A stretch of 64,000 nucleotides of DNA from assembly GCA_032164295.1 (NCBI GenBank), contig JAJHTX010000006.1, positions 806,001 to 870,000 on the forward strand. The letters are read 5' to 3'. Below are positions 63,001 through 64,000 of the stretch, one piece after another. The notes under the pieces were generated by a model. That model had not been told where the DNA came from. It ran no database searches and saw nothing but the letters and a program-made list of their open reading frames with translations. This stretch comes from Inonotus obliquus. Taxonomy: Eukaryota; Basidiomycota; Agaricomycetes; Hymenochaetales; Hymenochaetaceae. Made by a program: the position numbers and the translations under genes. Each line of letters opens with the position of its first letter. Position 1 is the first letter of the stretch.

Positions 63001-64000
63001 CACTTGATTTGGAGTATTTGATGCATAGCTTTGGAAGGAGATATCAAATTTTGATGATGTGGTTGATGCAGATCTATTTTTAGCTTATGCTGTGGATTAT
63101 GTAAATGGTCTTGGAATTAGTATTTAAGGACCAGCATGTAGCCCCCCAGAGGAATATAGAATTAACTCCCCATAGAATAACTCACCAGAGTTCTCCCCCA
63201 GAACAAGACAAGCTCACATCACTCTGTGACCTCTTGTCACACCATTTGCAAGTCAAGTCAAGGTTTCGTCGCATACAGTTGACCACAGCTTAAGACTGGG
63301 TAACTGCATTGCTCAAGGACTAGTTTGGTACTAGTCAAAGGTATTGTATCGCCTCTGTTCCAATTGGACATTGGTGATAAACTCCCTCTCAAAGTCGATA
63401 TCTAATAACTCGAGACTTCGAGTGTGTGTGTCCCTCTAGACATTGACATCTATTCTGCATAGCTTGTCATTGCCTACCTCGGTGTGGACAATTTAATTGC
63501 TCCTCACCCACGGTGACCTATCACTCACTTTCAAGAGAATTGGATAAAGACTCATCTCTCACTCACTCTACCTCTCTACTCAAACTTGAATCCCTCAATC
63601 CTCCAACTACAACAAGTTGCCCATAGCTTCAACGAACAACTGGGAAGACTACCCGCCTAGATAATTAGACCGGTTGACTCAGTGGGAGTGTACTTGGTAA
63701 TTTAACAGCCAATACCATCCCAGCACGACAACGTTATGAACCTCGACCATGTAATGCACTAGGGCAGCACCAGACTAAGTGGAAGGGGATAGATTACTAA
63801 GACGAGGACTGAAAGGTAATAGGAATATGACATAAGGTATTTAGAGTCATAGGAAAACAGGTATGACCGGAACCGATATGAACAAGTCATACGGCAATGC
63901 ACAGCAGCTAGCATCGAGTATGACTAGGTCTGAAAGTAGTTACATTGAAGCGAACGGACCAACAGTAGATAATTCCTATACTAGGTAGGCATGTAAAATA
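63001..64000. other. Repeat-rich right end without a gene
   Basis: No domain or exon chain is seen. A TGTAGCCCCCC start-like motif at 63139 might be the left end of a long terminal repeat, but no matching copy lies in the window. Confidence 0.35.

Overview
This window looks like nuclear DNA of a filamentous basidiomycete, most likely an Agaricomycete. Genes are split by many introns of about 45-90 bases with GT..AG (occasionally GC..AG) ends. There are no operons or Shine-Dalgarno sites. The gene families are fungal: a DUF3712 multi-domain protein, a TORC2 HbrB subunit, mitochondrial QRI7, gamma-glutamyltranspeptidase and aminoglycoside-phosphotransferase-like (APH-like) kinases. All exon models were built by eye from splice signals and frame continuity. 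In nearly every complete gene the summed exon length is a multiple of three, which supports the models.

Left half, 1-34.7 kb: conserved housekeeping-type genes. In order these are a LETM1-domain mitochondrial protein (cut by the window start), a small TEN1-like telomere protein, a long gene-poor spacer, and a 38-exon DUF3712 gene of about 2,490 residues (5.5-15.5 kb). Then come mitochondrial QRI7 with low-complexity insertions, a basic low-complexity nuclear-type protein, a DJ-1/PfpI protein, a broken P450 pseudogene and a gamma-glutamyltranspeptidase. The last genes of this half are two unrecognised genes, an HbrB-type TORC2 subunit and a DUF1349 protein.

Middle, 34.7-44.7 kb: a transition to accessory DNA. 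A 916-residue P-loop NTPase with Walker A and B motifs is flanked by two similar degenerate segments in the same orientation. A membrane-anchored methyltransferase (METTL24-like) follows.

Accessory array, 45.2-56.6 kb: four intact, closely related two-exon APH-like kinases on the + strand. They are interleaved with copies of a small minus-strand gene (DUF7770-like, name tentative), two intact and three broken. The small gene and the next kinase form divergent pairs sharing one intergenic region. One broken copy has been inverted in place. The last unit is cut off at 56,642 by repetitive DNA.

Right end, 56.6-64 kb: repeat and transposon territory. It holds a CCGGAT-rich element, a 3.5-kb GGTACC-rich segment with a gag-like ORF, an AT-rich ORF overlapping it on the opposite strand, and 24-bp and 29-bp tandem repeats. 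The best candidate for an undescribed system is the kinase/DUF7770-like divergent-pair array with the neighbouring NTPase; its function cannot be read from the sequence.
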